Source of the DNA: Streptomyces sp. NBC_01235 | GTDB taxonomy: Bacteria; Actinomycetota; Actinomycetes; Streptomycetales; Streptomycetaceae | Direction of reading: 5' to 3' | Length of the DNA stretch: 64,000 nt | Assembly (NCBI RefSeq): GCF_035989285.1 | Contig: NZ_CP108513.1 | Location: 8,432,001-8,496,000 of the forward strand | Shown: one piece after another, positions 42,195-51,396 of the stretch | How positions within the stretch are numbered: the stretch's first letter is position 1 | Layout: each line of letters begins with the position of its first letter | Translations under genes and position numbers: made by a program | The notes under the pieces: model-generated | What the model was told of the DNA's origin: nothing | Databases searched by the model: none | The model's input: the letters and a program-made list of their open reading frames with translations, nothing else

Positions 42195-43133
42195 TCAGAA
42201 GTCGTAGCAGACGTAGGCGCCCTCGTGCCCGCGGGCGATCCGGTCCGAGCCCCAGCAGTGGAGCATCGGCCCAACGCGGTACAGGGCGGCGCCACCGGCC
42301 AGCAGGACAAGGACGGCGAGCACGGCGGTCACGATCCGCATGGTCGTCATCCGCCGTACGAGCCACCAAGCCCCGGCGACCGCAAGCGCCCCCAGCCCCA
42401 GCATGACGGCCGATACCGGGGCGGTGTTGTTCTGGATCCCGGGAAAGCGGTCCGGGTGCGCGGCGTGTTGGACGGCGGCGAAGGCGAAGAAGAACAGCAG
42501 CAGCCCCAGCAGCAACAGTCCGACGGAGCCGACCCCGCGGCCGACGGCCCGGCCCCGGCTCCGCGGGCTTCCGGGCGCCTCGGCGTCGTCCGCGCGCACG
42601 AGCCGCCGGTCGAGGACCGCCCGCAGCCGGTCCACCTCCTCCGGATCCGCCACGGCCCGCTTGGGCAGGACGACGAAGCCGACGGCGGACTTGTCTGCGC
42701 TGAGAAGCACGAACAGCTCCGGCGTCTCGACATAGCGCGAGTAGAGGTGCCAGTCGAAGCCGGCCGAGCTGTGCGCGGTGGTGAGCCGGACCCCGGTGTC
42801 GTCGACCGTCCCGCAGATGTCTCCCTGCCGTTCGGCGAGCCGGTGGAGGCGGCGCGCCTGCAACCGCGGCACCGCAGTCATGAAGGCGACGAGGACCACC
42901 ACCCCCGCATACAGCGGCCACGGTGTGTCCCGGTGGCCGGAGCCGGCCGCCGACAGCAGGGCGCCGACGGTCGTGACCGCCACCGTCCAGACCAGGGCCC
43001 CGCGCTGAAAGCGTCCCGCGCCGGTGCTCCTCGCGCGTGCCCGCAGCGCGGACGCCAATTCGCCGACGGTCGGCCGGTAGGCCAGCTCCACCGGTCTCTC
43101 GGAGACCGCGTCCGTTTCCCGGCCCTCGGCCAT
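42195..43133 (-). CDS. YcxB-like membrane protein
   Basis: A 312-aa membrane protein. Two helices near residues 45-90 (ALVWTVAVTTVGALLSAAG, PLYAGVVVLVAFMTAV) precede a soluble segment, RLTTAHSSAGFDWHLYSRYV-ETPELFVLL...VLPKRA, which is the YcxB C-terminal-like domain. Three further helices follow (GSVGLLLLGLLLFFFAFAAV; AVMLGLGALAVAGAWWLV; IVTAVLAVLVLLAGGAALY). Function is unknown. The ATG is close to a ggagggga-type RBS on the minus strand. Confidence 0.85.
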   Translation of the reverse strand: MAEGRETDAVSERPVELAYRPTVGELASALRARARSTGAGRFQRGALVWTVAVTTVGALLSAAGSGHRDTPWPLYAGVVVLVAFMTAVPRLQARRLHRLAERQGDICGTVDDTGVRLTTAHSSAGFDWHLYSRYVETPELFVLLSADKSAVGFVVLPKRAVADPEEVDRLRAVLDRRLVRADDAEAPGSPRSRGRAVGRGVGSVGLLLLGLLLFFFAFAAVQHAAHPDRFPGIQNNTAPVSAVMLGLGALAVAGAWWLVRRMTTMRIVTAVLAVLVLLAGGAALYRVGPMLHCWGSDRIARGHEGAYVCYDF

Positions 43134-43568
43134 GTCCCCTCCTCGATTCGGTGATCAACCGGATCGTAGAGGCTTTCTCAGCCGCTCCGGCTGGGACGTT
43201 GACCTGGGTGTCGCGCTGAACCACGGTAGCGGTCCTGGCAGCGGGCGGGCGTGGGCCTCACTCATCGAGCGATGAAACTGCGAAGACGCCATCAGGCCGC
43301 ATCCGATGCGAGATTCTCGCGTCAGATGCGATAGACGGAGAGTGCGGGCGGACGGGTGGGGGCGGTCTCGTCAACAGGGCCGAGACCGACACCCGGCAGC
43401 CCACTGTGGGCAGCCCGGGCCTGACCGACACGGCCGAGAACCTGGCGCGTAGTGGGCGGACCCGACCACGTCCCTCGAAGGCGCGAGGAACGCGCCGACC
43501 CCAACCCACGACGAGTGCCTCCCGATCCGCACGGCGACTTGTCCGCACCTGCTGCCACCATGAGGCCC
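43134..43568. other. 435-bp divergent spacer
   Basis: The spacer lies between the divergent YcxB-like and 43569 genes. A small inverted repeat GCGAG-att-CTCGC and a repeated gatgcga element near 43300-43330 are the only structures noted. No gene is supported. Confidence 0.45.
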
Positions 43569-44219
43569 ATGAGCCACATCATCACGATGACCACCGCTAA
43601 CCAGAGCCGCGTCGTGGCCTACCTGCAAGGAGGCGAACTCGACGCGACTCAGCAGCGCATGCTCCGCGATCACATACGCAAGGACGCCCACGCCGACCAG
43701 CTCAGCCTCGAACGCCAAGGCATCGATCTGGGCCTCACCATCCCCGAGGCACTCGACCACCTCCTCGCCGGCCACGCCGACGCGGACGGCGAATACGTGG
43801 GCCACGCGTACTACAAGGCGCTCCAGCACATCATCGACTGGAGCGGGTCCGATCCCAGGGATTTCGGCGTGTACTCCAAACCCTCCACGTTCTTCGGGTG
43901 CATGGGCGACGAATTGCGGCGCCTCGGTGTCCCAGCAGGCCTGCTGCCACTCGACTTCCTGTTCGCCGGGCCGCCCGACGAGATCCCCTTCCACGTTCCG
44001 CCGCCCATGGACGGGTACCCGGCCATCGGCCGTCTGCCGCTGGCCGAGGCCAAGCCACTCGCCGACGCCTACGCCGCAGTCCTGGACCGCATGGACACCG
44101 CCTTCACCCATGAGGCCCAGAGGCTCATCGACATGATGCGGGTCGAGCACGACGAATGGCAGAGCGCTCTCAAGTACGGACACACCATGGACACGCTGTT
44201 CTTCTCCATTCAGGGCTGA
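43569..44219 (+). CDS. Uncharacterised protein (Streptomyces hypothetical family)
   Basis: A 216-aa acidic soluble protein starting MSHIITMTTANQSRVVAYLQ. It has helical segments (LDATQQRMLRDHIRKDAHAD; PEALDHLLAGHADADGEYVG-HAYYKALQHIID) and a central DFGVYSKPSTFFGCMGDELR. I recall similar proteins of unknown function in streptomycetes but no confirmed domain name. ATG 43569 is chosen as the family-like start. No membrane segment or catalytic motif is seen. Confidence 0.75.
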   Translation: MSHIITMTTANQSRVVAYLQGGELDATQQRMLRDHIRKDAHADQLSLERQGIDLGLTIPEALDHLLAGHADADGEYVGHAYYKALQHIIDWSGSDPRDFGVYSKPSTFFGCMGDELRRLGVPAGLLPLDFLFAGPPDEIPFHVPPPMDGYPAIGRLPLAEAKPLADAYAAVLDRMDTAFTHEAQRLIDMMRVEHDEWQSALKYGHTMDTLFFSIQG

Positions 44220-44650
44220 CCGACTCCTGCCCCTCCCCGCTCGCCGCGCAGCCCCCCACCTCACGCCGCTGCGCGGCCCTGGCCGTCATGGCGTGGTCCA
44301 ACGCCATTTCGGATCCGGAGCGATGAACAAGGCGCTCCCAGAGGACCCGCTACAGCGGCAAGCACGCAGAGTGATCTTCCGGCCGCGCCGGCGGCGCATA
44401 CGCGACACCTCGACATGCGACCTCACCAGTCCCGCCGCCGACGCACCGCCACGGCATCCGCCTTCGTCGAGGCCCTCGATCGTCTTGCTGAGACTCTGAC
44501 GGGGCTACAACTACCATCGGACGGTTGGCCCTGCGCTTCGGTCGGCAGGCTCCTCCTGGCCTTGTCGGCGAGTTACGGGATCACGCACAAATTCCGTGAG
44601 GGCGATCAACGGCATTCGGCCTCGGTGACGCAACGTCATCTGAGACCGTA
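44220..44650. other. 431-bp stretch before the IS remnants
   Basis: No complete gene is supported. One short frame (about 44450-44640; FVEALDRLAETLTGLQLPSD) reads as protein-like but lacks a partner or recognised family, and may be part of a destroyed gene. Confidence 0.4.
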
Positions 44651-44825
44651 GTGCGGCGTGACGACCTGGTCGGTGACCTGTTTCCGCACCTCAGCGAGTT
44701 GCTGGTGGAGCGAGTGTTCTCCGAGTGCGGTGTGATGCGGCTGGTGGCGAGAACTCGGGAGACCGAGGTGGCCTGTCCTGTTTGTGCGGCGCCCTCCAGC
44801 CGGGTGCACAGCACGTATGGGGAGT
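44651..44825 (+). pseudogene. N-terminal fragment of an ISL3-family transposase
   Basis: The frame starts at GTG 44651 with RRDDLVGDLFPHLSELLVER-VF, then ACPVCAAPSSRVHSTYG. This matches the N-terminus of ISL3 transposases, including the CxxC zinc-finger pair (first half only). Similarity stops at about 44822, where the DNA switches to an IS21 fragment in the other direction. Confidence 0.75.
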
Positions 44826-44828
44826 CAC

Positions 44829-45068
44829 CTGCCGCAGCCGTCCGTCGGCCAGCCCCGGGAACCCACCCTTGATCAGTTTCGACCAGTCGGCCTCGCTCAT
44901 CGGCGGCCCACCCGGGGCGATCCCGGACGCCTCCGCCGGGGCTATGTACTTCCTGACCGTCTTGCGGTCCACCCCCAGCGACGCGGCCAATGCGCTCTTC
45001 GAGCGGCCCGCGTACCAGTGGATGTAAATCTCGGTGATGTCGACCACGACGAACGTTCTCCTCGCCAT
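44829..45068 (-). pseudogene. N-terminal fragment of an IS21-family transposase (IstA)
   Basis: From ATG 45068 the minus strand reads MARRTFVVVDITEIYIHWYA, GRSKSALAASLGVDRKTVRK and GGPPMSEADWSKLIKGGFPG-LADGRLRQVT. This is the helix-turn-helix N-terminus of IstA. The DDE domain and istB are missing. The two IS fragments meet tail to tail at 44822-44829, suggesting a deletion joining two former IS copies. Confidence 0.8.
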
Positions 45069-45164
45069 CCGGGCTGCCCATCGGCCTTCCGAACCACGGG
45101 ACGAGGAACATGAGCAGCTCCGCGACGACCTCCCTCGATCCCGGACTCCGCGCGGAGCGCGGCG

Positions 45165-45863
45165 TCAGCCGAGCTGCCCGGTCGGCCGCATGGTGATGTG
45201 GTTGATGTCCACGCCCGCGGGCTGGTTGACGGCGAAGACGATCGTGTCCGCGATCTGCTCGGCGGTCATCGTCGGCGTCGCCTCGGGGGTGCCGCCGCGC
45301 TCGTCCCAGAACGGGGTGTCCACCACCCCGGGGGCGACGACGGTCACGCCGACTCCGTCCTTGCCGACCAGCAGCCGGGTGTTCTCGGCCAGCGCGTGCG
45401 CGGCCCACTTGGTGACCGAGTACAGGTTGCCAGGCGTGTTGCGCACCCCGGCGACCGAACCGATGATCACGATCCGGCCCTTGGACTCCCTGAGGTGCGG
45501 CAGGGTCTCCCGCACCAGCAGGGCCGGTCCCAGGACGTTGGTGAGGACCATGGCGCGCATGTCCTCGGGGGCGTGGCTCTCCAGGTTGCCGGGCAGTGAG
45601 AAACCGGCGTTGGCGATGACGTTGTCCAGTCGGCCCCACGCGTCCACCACGCGGCGCACGGCGGAGGCGACGTCGTGCGCGTCGCTGGTGTCGCCGGTGA
45701 TCGTCAGCAGCCGCTCGCCCGCTCCGGCCGAAGCGGCGAAGGCGGCCAGCTTGTCTGCGTCACGTCCGGTGACGGCCACGCGGTGGCCCTGCTTGAGCAG
45801 GGCGCGGGCGGTGGCGGCGCCGATTCCGGTCGAGCCACCGGTGATCAGCGTGACGGGTTCCAT
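45165..45863 (-). CDS. Short-chain dehydrogenase/reductase
   Basis: A 232-aa classical SDR. The cofactor site is TLITGGSTGIGAATARALL (TGxxxGIG), the NAG motif is VIANAG, and the catalytic Ser, Tyr and Lys are in IIGSVAG and LYSVTKWAAHAL (YxxxK). An alcohol/ketone oxidoreductase; the substrate is unknown. It is the only intact gene in the decayed strip 44.2-46.3 kb. Confidence 0.94.
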   Translation of the reverse strand: MEPVTLITGGSTGIGAATARALLKQGHRVAVTGRDADKLAAFAASAGAGERLLTITGDTSDAHDVASAVRRVVDAWGRLDNVIANAGFSLPGNLESHAPEDMRAMVLTNVLGPALLVRETLPHLRESKGRIVIIGSVAGVRNTPGNLYSVTKWAAHALAENTRLLVGKDGVGVTVVAPGVVDTPFWDERGGTPEATPTMTAEQIADTIVFAVNQPAGVDINHITMRPTGQLG

Positions 45864-46141
45864 GGGACGGCCTCCTCAGCGATATGGGTCACCGGGGCTC
45901 CGCCAGGGTCCCGGATGCCGATGAACGCGAGGTGGCGCGTGAGGTCGGCCGACTCCGGGTCGCCGGTTCCCCGAAACGCCTGCACTATACCCAGCGATCT
46001 TCCCGCCGAGCCGGTACGCCATCGCTGACCGGCCACGATGCCGTACGAAGTGGCCGAACCCGCGCTGCAGGCACCCATGTTGGGCCCTGCGCGGCGCGCA
46101 GGGCCCGGGCTGCGCTCACGCTCCTGGTCCGGCAAGCATGA
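45864..46141. other. Spacer with terminator-like hairpin
   Basis: It holds the upstream region of the SDR and a perfect hairpin GGGCCCTGCGC-ggc-GCGCAGGGCCC (46082-46106). No gene is supported. Confidence 0.5.
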
Positions 46142-46336
46142 CGGATCCACGCCAACCTCCGCGACCGACTCCAAGAAGCCAACGAGCAGGGCTGGCTCGG
46201 CGAAGTCGCCGCGAACGAGACCACCCTGGCGGACGCGGAAAAGAAGCTCCAGGCCATGCGCGAGGCCACGAACCACAGCACCACCATCAGCCTCGGCATG
46301 CCCGATATCCGCCGCGCGACAGGACGATCGAGGTGA
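46142..46336 (+). pseudogene. C-terminal fragment of an integrase/transposase
   Basis: The frame reads RIHANLRDRLQEANEQGWLG-EV, LADAEKKLQAMREATN and ISLGMPDIRRATGRS, then stops. This looks like the tail of the large tyrosine-recombinase (site-specific integrase) proteins of actinobacterial Tn554-like elements (RLQEAxxQGWLGEV). A stop codon directly precedes it and there is no start, so it is a remnant. Confidence 0.6.
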
Positions 46337-46348
46337 CATCCTTGCCGG

Positions 46349-46717
46349 ATGCTCCTGCCCTCAACCTCCCCGCAGACCCGGCGACTTGAGTGCGTCCGCA
46401 TCGAAGACCCCACGGGGTCCCACGAGTGGACGGGCGTTCCTGGAACGACCACCAGAACGTGGCTCGACAAGGAAGCCCTGGAAATCCTCGATCTCGTGAC
46501 CGATCTGCCGACGGGCGACGTCATGCGCTGCTTTATGCCCGGATACGGCATCCGAGCCCACAACGCCGATCAGCTCCTCTTCGAGATCGCCTTCTGCTTC
46601 CAATGCCACAACGCACTCATCCTCCAGCCCGCCCCTCACAAGCGACGTGACCTCGTCGGCTTCAAGGCCGACAGTCGACTCGCCCAACACCTACTGGCGC
46701 TGTTCAAGGCCCTTTGA
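46349..46717 (+). CDS. Small uncharacterised protein
   Basis: A 122-aa frame with TRTWLDKEALEILDLVTDLP and MRCFMPGYGIRAHNADQLLF-EIAFCFQCHNALI. The paired cysteines in FCFQCHN suggest metal or redox chemistry. I have seen similar short proteins in streptomycetes but know no function. It sits among element debris, so it may be a passenger or a trimmed gene; the first ~25 residues look unnatural and the true start may lie further in. Confidence 0.55.
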   Translation: MLLPSTSPQTRRLECVRIEDPTGSHEWTGVPGTTTRTWLDKEALEILDLVTDLPTGDVMRCFMPGYGIRAHNADQLLFEIAFCFQCHNALILQPAPHKRRDLVGFKADSRLAQHLLALFKAL

Positions 46718-46799
46718 TTCCCAGTAGACGCCCTACGACGACACGATGCAGGAACTCGCCCAGTTGCACGGCCGAACCCATCTCGGGGTGCCGCGTTTC

Positions 46800-47012
46800 G
46801 GCTCGTCAAGCGGACGGCAACTCTGACGGCGGTGATGACATCGGACCTGCGGGGACAGGCGCTCGTCCCGCAGGCGCACGGCGGTGGCGAGCATGTCGTC
46901 GTCGGAAACCGGTGCCCCGCCGATGGCCTTGCCCTTGGCACGGGCGGTCTCCTGGCCCTCCAGGGTCTTGATCGCGGATGTAGTCGCGCTCGAATCGGCG
47001 CGGCCGGGAGCG
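46800..47012 (-). pseudogene. C-terminal remnant of a serine resolvase
   Basis: On the minus strand RFERDYI in one frame is followed by TLEGQETARAKGKAIGGAPV-SDDDMLATAVRLRDE in the next. This matches the FEREYIRERT...GxxARARGKxxGG junction between the catalytic and helix-turn-helix parts of resolvases. A frameshift and the loss of the catalytic domain make it inactive. It is not from the same gene as the resolvase at 7553. Confidence 0.7.
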
Positions 47013-47227
47013 ATGGGGACACGGCCGGGTGGCAGCCTGTCCTCGCGCCGGGCTCAGCTGCGTGCGATGGCCCGGCTGGCCTGGGAGCACCCGGCCGGTT
47101 CAGGCTGCCGGGTGCCCGGATTCCCGCCCGCGTCCAGGGCACGCTCCGGGAAAGGGGCCGGTCGTTTCGCGACAGCCGACCCCTCCCCCCCCCGATTCGC
47201 GTCCCCCTGACGTGTCAGTCCCGGCTA

Positions 47228-47366
47228 TCAGCAGCTGGGGCTGTCCATGATGCGGATCTTGTCGACGGTGCCGATGGAGCGCAGGTCGTTGCGCGAGTCC
47301 TCCGGTCCCAGGCACAGCCGCGCGCCGTTGGTGAAGTGGAGCAGCGCGGCGCCTGGAACCGTTCAA
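47228..47366 (-). pseudogene. Possible C-terminal fragment of a small secreted protein
   Basis: The frame VPGAALLHFTNGARLCLGPE-DSRNDLRSIGTVDKIRIMDS-PSC ends at TGA 47228. An in-frame stop lies just before it and no start is available. The two Cys and the short length resemble secreted Streptomyces peptides. Weak support. Confidence 0.35.
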
Positions 47367-47538
47367 GGCGGAGTTTCTCGCCGCCGCACGCCACAGCCTG
47401 ACCTGACCTGACCACTGGCACAGCCACTCGTTGATCGAGGCGATCAGCACGGTCGCCTCGGCGAGGAGCCGGGGGGCTTCGAGGGTCGGGGGGTGCTTCG
47501 ATGAGGGGAAGCGAGGGGCGGGTGCGGGGACATGATCG

Positions 47539-48582
47539 TCAGCCCCGCGGTGGCGCCGTACTCGCCCGTTGCACGAGCCGCGTCGACAGCTCCGTCCGCG
47601 TTCCTTCCGGGTGGTCCCCGTCCATCATCCGTACCAGCAGCCGCAGGGCTGTCGCCGCCATCTCCGCCAACGGCTGACGGACGGTGGTGAGGGCGGGGGT
47701 GGTCCACCGGGACTCCGGCAGGTCGTCGAAACCAACGACGCTGACGTCGTGCGGAATCCTCAACCCCCGTTCCGCCAGGGCCTGGTAGACGCCGAGGGCC
47801 ATGCGATCGGAGCAGACGAAGACGGCCGTCGGCGGTTCGGGCAGATCGAGCAGTTCGCGCATGCGCCGATGGGCGACGGACTCGTCGAAGCCCCCGTTGC
47901 GCAGGTACTCGGGGCGGTGCGCGAGCCCGGCCGAGGCCAGCGCCGAGCGGTAGCCGGCGACCCGGGCGCTGCTGCACATCTTGCGGCGTGGGCCGGCGAT
48001 CACGGCGATGCGTCGGTGGCCGAGCGCCAGCAGGTGCTCGGTCGCCGTCACCCCGCCCTGCCAGTTCGCCGCGCCCACCGACACCACCCCGGGCGGCGGC
48101 TCGACCACCGGGTCGATCATCACGAACGGCGTGCGGTGCTGCTCCAGCCACGCGAACTGGGACGCCGTCAACTCAGCCAGATTGAACAGGACTCCGGCCG
48201 ATCCGCGGGCGGTCAGCTTGTCCAGCCAGCCGCGCTGCGGGCGGCCGACGCGGGTGCGGGACAGGGCGGCCGAGACGACCACGTCCAGACCCGCGTCGTG
48301 CGCCGCCTCCTCCACGCCGTGCAGCACCGCGCCCGACCAGGAACTGTCCAGAGAGTGCACGACGAGGTCGACCAACCGGGGAGGCTTGGTCGCGTCGAAG
48401 CGCGGTCTGCGTACGTAGCCGAGCCGGTCCAGCGCCTCCGTGACCCGGCGTCGGGTCTCGGGGGCGACGTCCTCCCGGCCGTTGACCACCTTGGAAGCGG
48501 TCGGCACGGACACCCCGGCCTCGCGAGCCACGACCGCCAGGGTCGGCCCGGCCGTCATGCTCGCACTCGCCGTGCGCACCAT
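47539..48582 (-). CDS. LacI-family repressor (downstream of the GH43 operon)
   Basis: A 347-aa regulator. The helix-turn-helix is LAVVAREAGVSVPTASKVVN (about 15-34), followed by the hinge region, and the sugar-sensing domain runs from about 70 (VDLVVHSLDSSWSGAVLHGV-EEAA) to FDDLPESRWTTPALTTVRQP. The ATG at 48582 or an internal ATG 8 codons later could be used. Its own upstream region carries an AAGCGCTT palindrome (48670-48683), so it may be self-controlled. It probably responds to the sugar handled by the adjacent ABC/GH43 operon. Confidence 0.93.
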   Translation of the reverse strand: MVRTASASMTAGPTLAVVAREAGVSVPTASKVVNGREDVAPETRRRVTEALDRLGYVRRPRFDATKPPRLVDLVVHSLDSSWSGAVLHGVEEAAHDAGLDVVVSAALSRTRVGRPQRGWLDKLTARGSAGVLFNLAELTASQFAWLEQHRTPFVMIDPVVEPPPGVVSVGAANWQGGVTATEHLLALGHRRIAVIAGPRRKMCSSARVAGYRSALASAGLAHRPEYLRNGGFDESVAHRRMRELLDLPEPPTAVFVCSDRMALGVYQALAERGLRIPHDVSVVGFDDLPESRWTTPALTTVRQPLAEMAATALRLLVRMMDGDHPEGTRTELSTRLVQRASTAPPRG

Positions 48583-48883
48583 CGGGAACCACCTCTCCGG
48601 CCCGCCCGAGGGCCAGCGAAAGTTCGACCAGCGCCCTTTCGGAGCCGATTCGGAAAGCAGGCGGCTCGCAGAAAGCGCTTGCTATCCTAGGTGCGCCTCA
48701 GCCTGACGTGAAGACACCGGGAAACGCGGGATCTTGAACGCCTGAACTTTCCGATGAACTTTCCGAAACCCCGAGCACGTGGGACGGCCCCGAAGGAGGG
48801 CGGGCGCCGGCGACAGCGGCAGGTCTGCCTGCGTTGTGAGGGCACTGGGCCGGTGTGGCTGTCCTTGGACGGCACGCCCGGGT
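48583..48883. other. Spacer between GH43 gene and the LacI regulator
   Basis: 301 bp containing the LacI promoter region and its operator-like palindrome (48670-48683). Nothing else is recognised. Confidence 0.5.
48670..48683. promoter_or_regulatory. LacI-type operator (AAGCGCTT core)
   Basis: agaaagcgcttgct has a perfect AAGCGCTT palindrome at its centre, the form of many actinobacterial LacI sites. It lies 88 bp upstream of the LacI start at 48582, and 186 bp beyond the end of the GH43 gene. Confidence 0.6.
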
Positions 48884-50476
48884 TCACGCCGACGTACAGG
48901 TCAGCCGGAAGTCCCGGAAGTCCGCGGTGAAGGACGCGTCGACCAGGTCCCGGACATGGATCCCGGCCAGGGTGCCGGTGAAGCGCAGCCGCCCGCCGTG
49001 GTCGTCGGACAGCCGGCCGGCGTCCAGCGGCGGCCCGACCGGCGTGCGCACCCCGTCGCGCACGTACCAGAAACGCGCCTCCACCCCGTCGACCGTGACG
49101 CCCAGCGTGACCGGCACGCTCGCGTCGACGTCCACGACCGCCGCCTGCCGCGCGCCCTTCTCGTCGCGCTCCACCAGGCTGAGCACCGTCCGTCCCTCGC
49201 CGCGCCACTGCTGGCCGCGCTGCGGTTCGCCCGCGGGCTCCGCCCAGGTGAGATCGAGGGAGAGATACGCCTGCGCGTCGTAGCGGAGGATCAGGCCCGC
49301 GGCCTGCGTGAAGGTGAACGGCTCTGCGTCCACGGTTACTTGAGCGGTTGCCCGGTGCTCGGTGAGGCGTTGCGCGAGCAGGCTCTGCGCCCAGCGGGAC
49401 TCCGGGCCGTGCCGCCCACGCAGGCGGATCCAACCCGGACGGGAGGCGGCGTCCGCCCAGGAGGGATCCGGCGGTTCGCGCAGGGTGCTCCAGGGCCAGC
49501 CCAACGGGGCACAGGAGGAGGGGGGTTGGGGATGCTCGTACGGACCGGCCGGTACCGCGACCTCGACCGACGGATGCCAACCACCCTGTCTGAGGCGGGG
49601 TTTGCCCTCCGCGTCCCAGGTCACCGCCTGGATCGCGGTTTCCCGGCCGAGGGTGCAGCGGGGGCCGTCCGGCGTGTCGAGCGGGCGGGCCGTGAGGTGG
49701 CTCAGGAACCACTCGCCGTCCGGCGTCTGGACCAGCTCGCCGTGCCCCGCCTTCTGCAGCGGCAGCTTCGGGTCGTCGCGTGAGGTGAGCAACGGGCGGT
49801 CGTCGAGTTCGTACGGTCCGGTGAGACTGCGGCTGCGGGCGGTCCGGACACCGTGCTCGAAACCGGTTCCGCCCTCGGCGAGAACGAGGTGGTACCACCC
49901 GCCGCGCTTGAGCAACTTCGGTCCCTCGACGAGCCGTTCGTGCTGGAGCAGCAGATGGGTGTCGCCGAGCGGGGCGAGTGTGTCGCGGTCCAGCTCCGTC
50001 AGGACGATGCCCGCGAAGCGCTTGCCGCCCGGGCGGTGGTCGTTCTGGAGGTTCAGCAGCCAGAGCCGGCCCTCCTCGTGGAAGAGAGCGGGGTCGAAAC
50101 CGTGACTCGCGACACGGCGCGGCGGCGTCCAGGGGCCGCTCACGTCGGTGGCCGTGGTGACGTAGGTGTCCTGGTCGAAGTACGGCGTACCGACGGACCG
50201 TACGACCGCGTAGGCCATCCAGAAGCGCTCGCCGTCCCAGCTCAGCGACGGCGCCCAGATGCCGCCGGAGTCGGGGACGCCGGCCAACGTCCCTCCAGGA
50301 GCGGCTCCTTGGACATGGCCCGCGTACTCCCAGTGCGCCAGGTCGCGTGAGCTGTGGATCGGGATCGTCGGGAACCACTCGAAGGAACTGGTCGCCGCGT
50401 AGTACCGGTCGCCGACCCGGATCAGGGACGGATCGGGCGCGAAACCGCGGATCACGGGATTGTGCAGAACGGTCAC
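48884..50476 (-). CDS. Glycoside hydrolase family 43 (beta-xylosidase/arabinofuranosidase type)
   Basis: A 530-aa enzyme. The five-bladed propeller domain starts NPVIRGFAPDPSLIRVGDRY with base Asp15; Asp128 (HGFDPALF) and the acid Glu184 (RLVEGPKLLKR) complete the triad. The C-terminal beta-sandwich (about 330-530, ending FTADFRDFRLTCTSA) is that of XynB-type members. There is no signal peptide, so it would cleave imported oligosaccharides in the cytoplasm, most likely xylo- or arabino-oligosaccharides. Its ATG overlaps the stop of the permease (ATGA), so it is the last gene of the ABC operon. Confidence 0.93.
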   Translation of the reverse strand: MTVLHNPVIRGFAPDPSLIRVGDRYYAATSSFEWFPTIPIHSSRDLAHWEYAGHVQGAAPGGTLAGVPDSGGIWAPSLSWDGERFWMAYAVVRSVGTPYFDQDTYVTTATDVSGPWTPPRRVASHGFDPALFHEEGRLWLLNLQNDHRPGGKRFAGIVLTELDRDTLAPLGDTHLLLQHERLVEGPKLLKRGGWYHLVLAEGGTGFEHGVRTARSRSLTGPYELDDRPLLTSRDDPKLPLQKAGHGELVQTPDGEWFLSHLTARPLDTPDGPRCTLGRETAIQAVTWDAEGKPRLRQGGWHPSVEVAVPAGPYEHPQPPSSCAPLGWPWSTLREPPDPSWADAASRPGWIRLRGRHGPESRWAQSLLAQRLTEHRATAQVTVDAEPFTFTQAAGLILRYDAQAYLSLDLTWAEPAGEPQRGQQWRGEGRTVLSLVERDEKGARQAAVVDVDASVPVTLGVTVDGVEARFWYVRDGVRTPVGPPLDAGRLSDDHGGRLRFTGTLAGIHVRDLVDASFTADFRDFRLTCTSA

Positions 50477-51396
50477 TTCAGCGCCCCCAGTGTGACGCCG
50501 GTCCGCCAGTAGCGACGCATCGCGATCATCATGATCGCCATCGGCACGATGGACAGCAGTGCGCCGGTCAGCACCAGGCTGGTGACGTCGACGCCCGATT
50601 CCAGGCGCTTGCCGCTCCAGTTGTACAGGCCGATGTTGAGCGTCCAGTTCTTCTCGCCGCGCAGCACGGTCAGAGGCAGGAAGAAGGCGTTCCAGGTGTT
50701 GACGAAGGCCAGCAGGAAGACCGTGGCGCCGCCCGTCGTCATCATCCGCAGGACGATGCTGAAGAAGATCCGCAGCTCACCGGCGCCGTCGAGGCGGGCC
50801 GCCTCCAGGAGTTCGTAGGGAATCGTGGCCTCGGTGTAGACCTTGGCGAGGTACACGCTGAACGGGTTGATCAGGCAGGGGATCAGCATCGCCCAGGGCG
50901 TGTCGACCAGGCCGATCTCCGAGAACATGAGGTAGAGCGGGAGGGTGAGCAGCGCGATCGGGATCAGGAACGAACCCACCACGCTCGCGAACACCACGTT
51001 GCGGCCGGGGAAGTCGAATCGGGCCAGGCCGTAGCCCGTGGCGAGGGCGATCAGCGTTCCGCCCAGGGAGCCGACCCCCGCGTACAGCAGGGAGTTGGCG
51101 GTCCAGCGCAGGAAGATGCCGTCCTCGTACGTGAACACCTGGTGCAGGTTGTCCCACAGGTGCCAGCCGGAGAACCACAGCCCGTTGCTCTGGTAGAGGC
51201 CGACGCGGTCCTTGGTGGCGGCGACGATCAGCCACCACACCGGGAACAGGCTGTAGGCGCTGGCCAGGACGAGTCCGACGAGCAGGAAGCGCTGGCCGCC
51301 GCGCGAGCCGGTGGCCGGGTCCGGGCGGGTCCGGCGGCGGACGGCCGGCGCCGGGGGCTTGTCGGGCTTCTCGGCGCGGTTTTCGGTGAGCGTCAT
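50473..51396 (-). CDS. Sugar ABC transporter permease, MalG type (GH43 operon)
   Basis: A 307-aa permease. An N-terminal charged tail (about 1-35) precedes six helices; the EAA loop is YELLEAARLDGAGELRIFFS-IVLRMM (about 200-225). ATG 51396 overlaps the stop of the upstream permease and has gggaggc upstream. It ends with GVTLGALK, the common C-terminus of this class. With its partner and the binding protein it imports the substrate of the GH43 enzyme. Confidence 0.95.
   Translation of the reverse strand: MTLTENRAEKPDKPPAPAVRRRTRPDPATGSRGGQRFLLVGLVLASAYSLFPVWWLIVAATKDRVGLYQSNGLWFSGWHLWDNLHQVFTYEDGIFLRWTANSLLYAGVGSLGGTLIALATGYGLARFDFPGRNVVFASVVGSFLIPIALLTLPLYLMFSEIGLVDTPWAMLIPCLINPFSVYLAKVYTEATIPYELLEAARLDGAGELRIFFSIVLRMMTTGGATVFLLAFVNTWNAFFLPLTVLRGEKNWTLNIGLYNWSGKRLESGVDVTSLVLTGALLSIVPMAIMMIAMRRYWRTGVTLGALK

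Larger units (their letters stand above)
46718..47538. other. 821-bp debris region
   Basis: No intact gene. It contains a resolvase remnant (46800-47012) and a possible secreted-protein fragment (47228-47366), described separately. The rest shows G-rich low-complexity DNA without clear coding signal. Confidence 0.6.
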
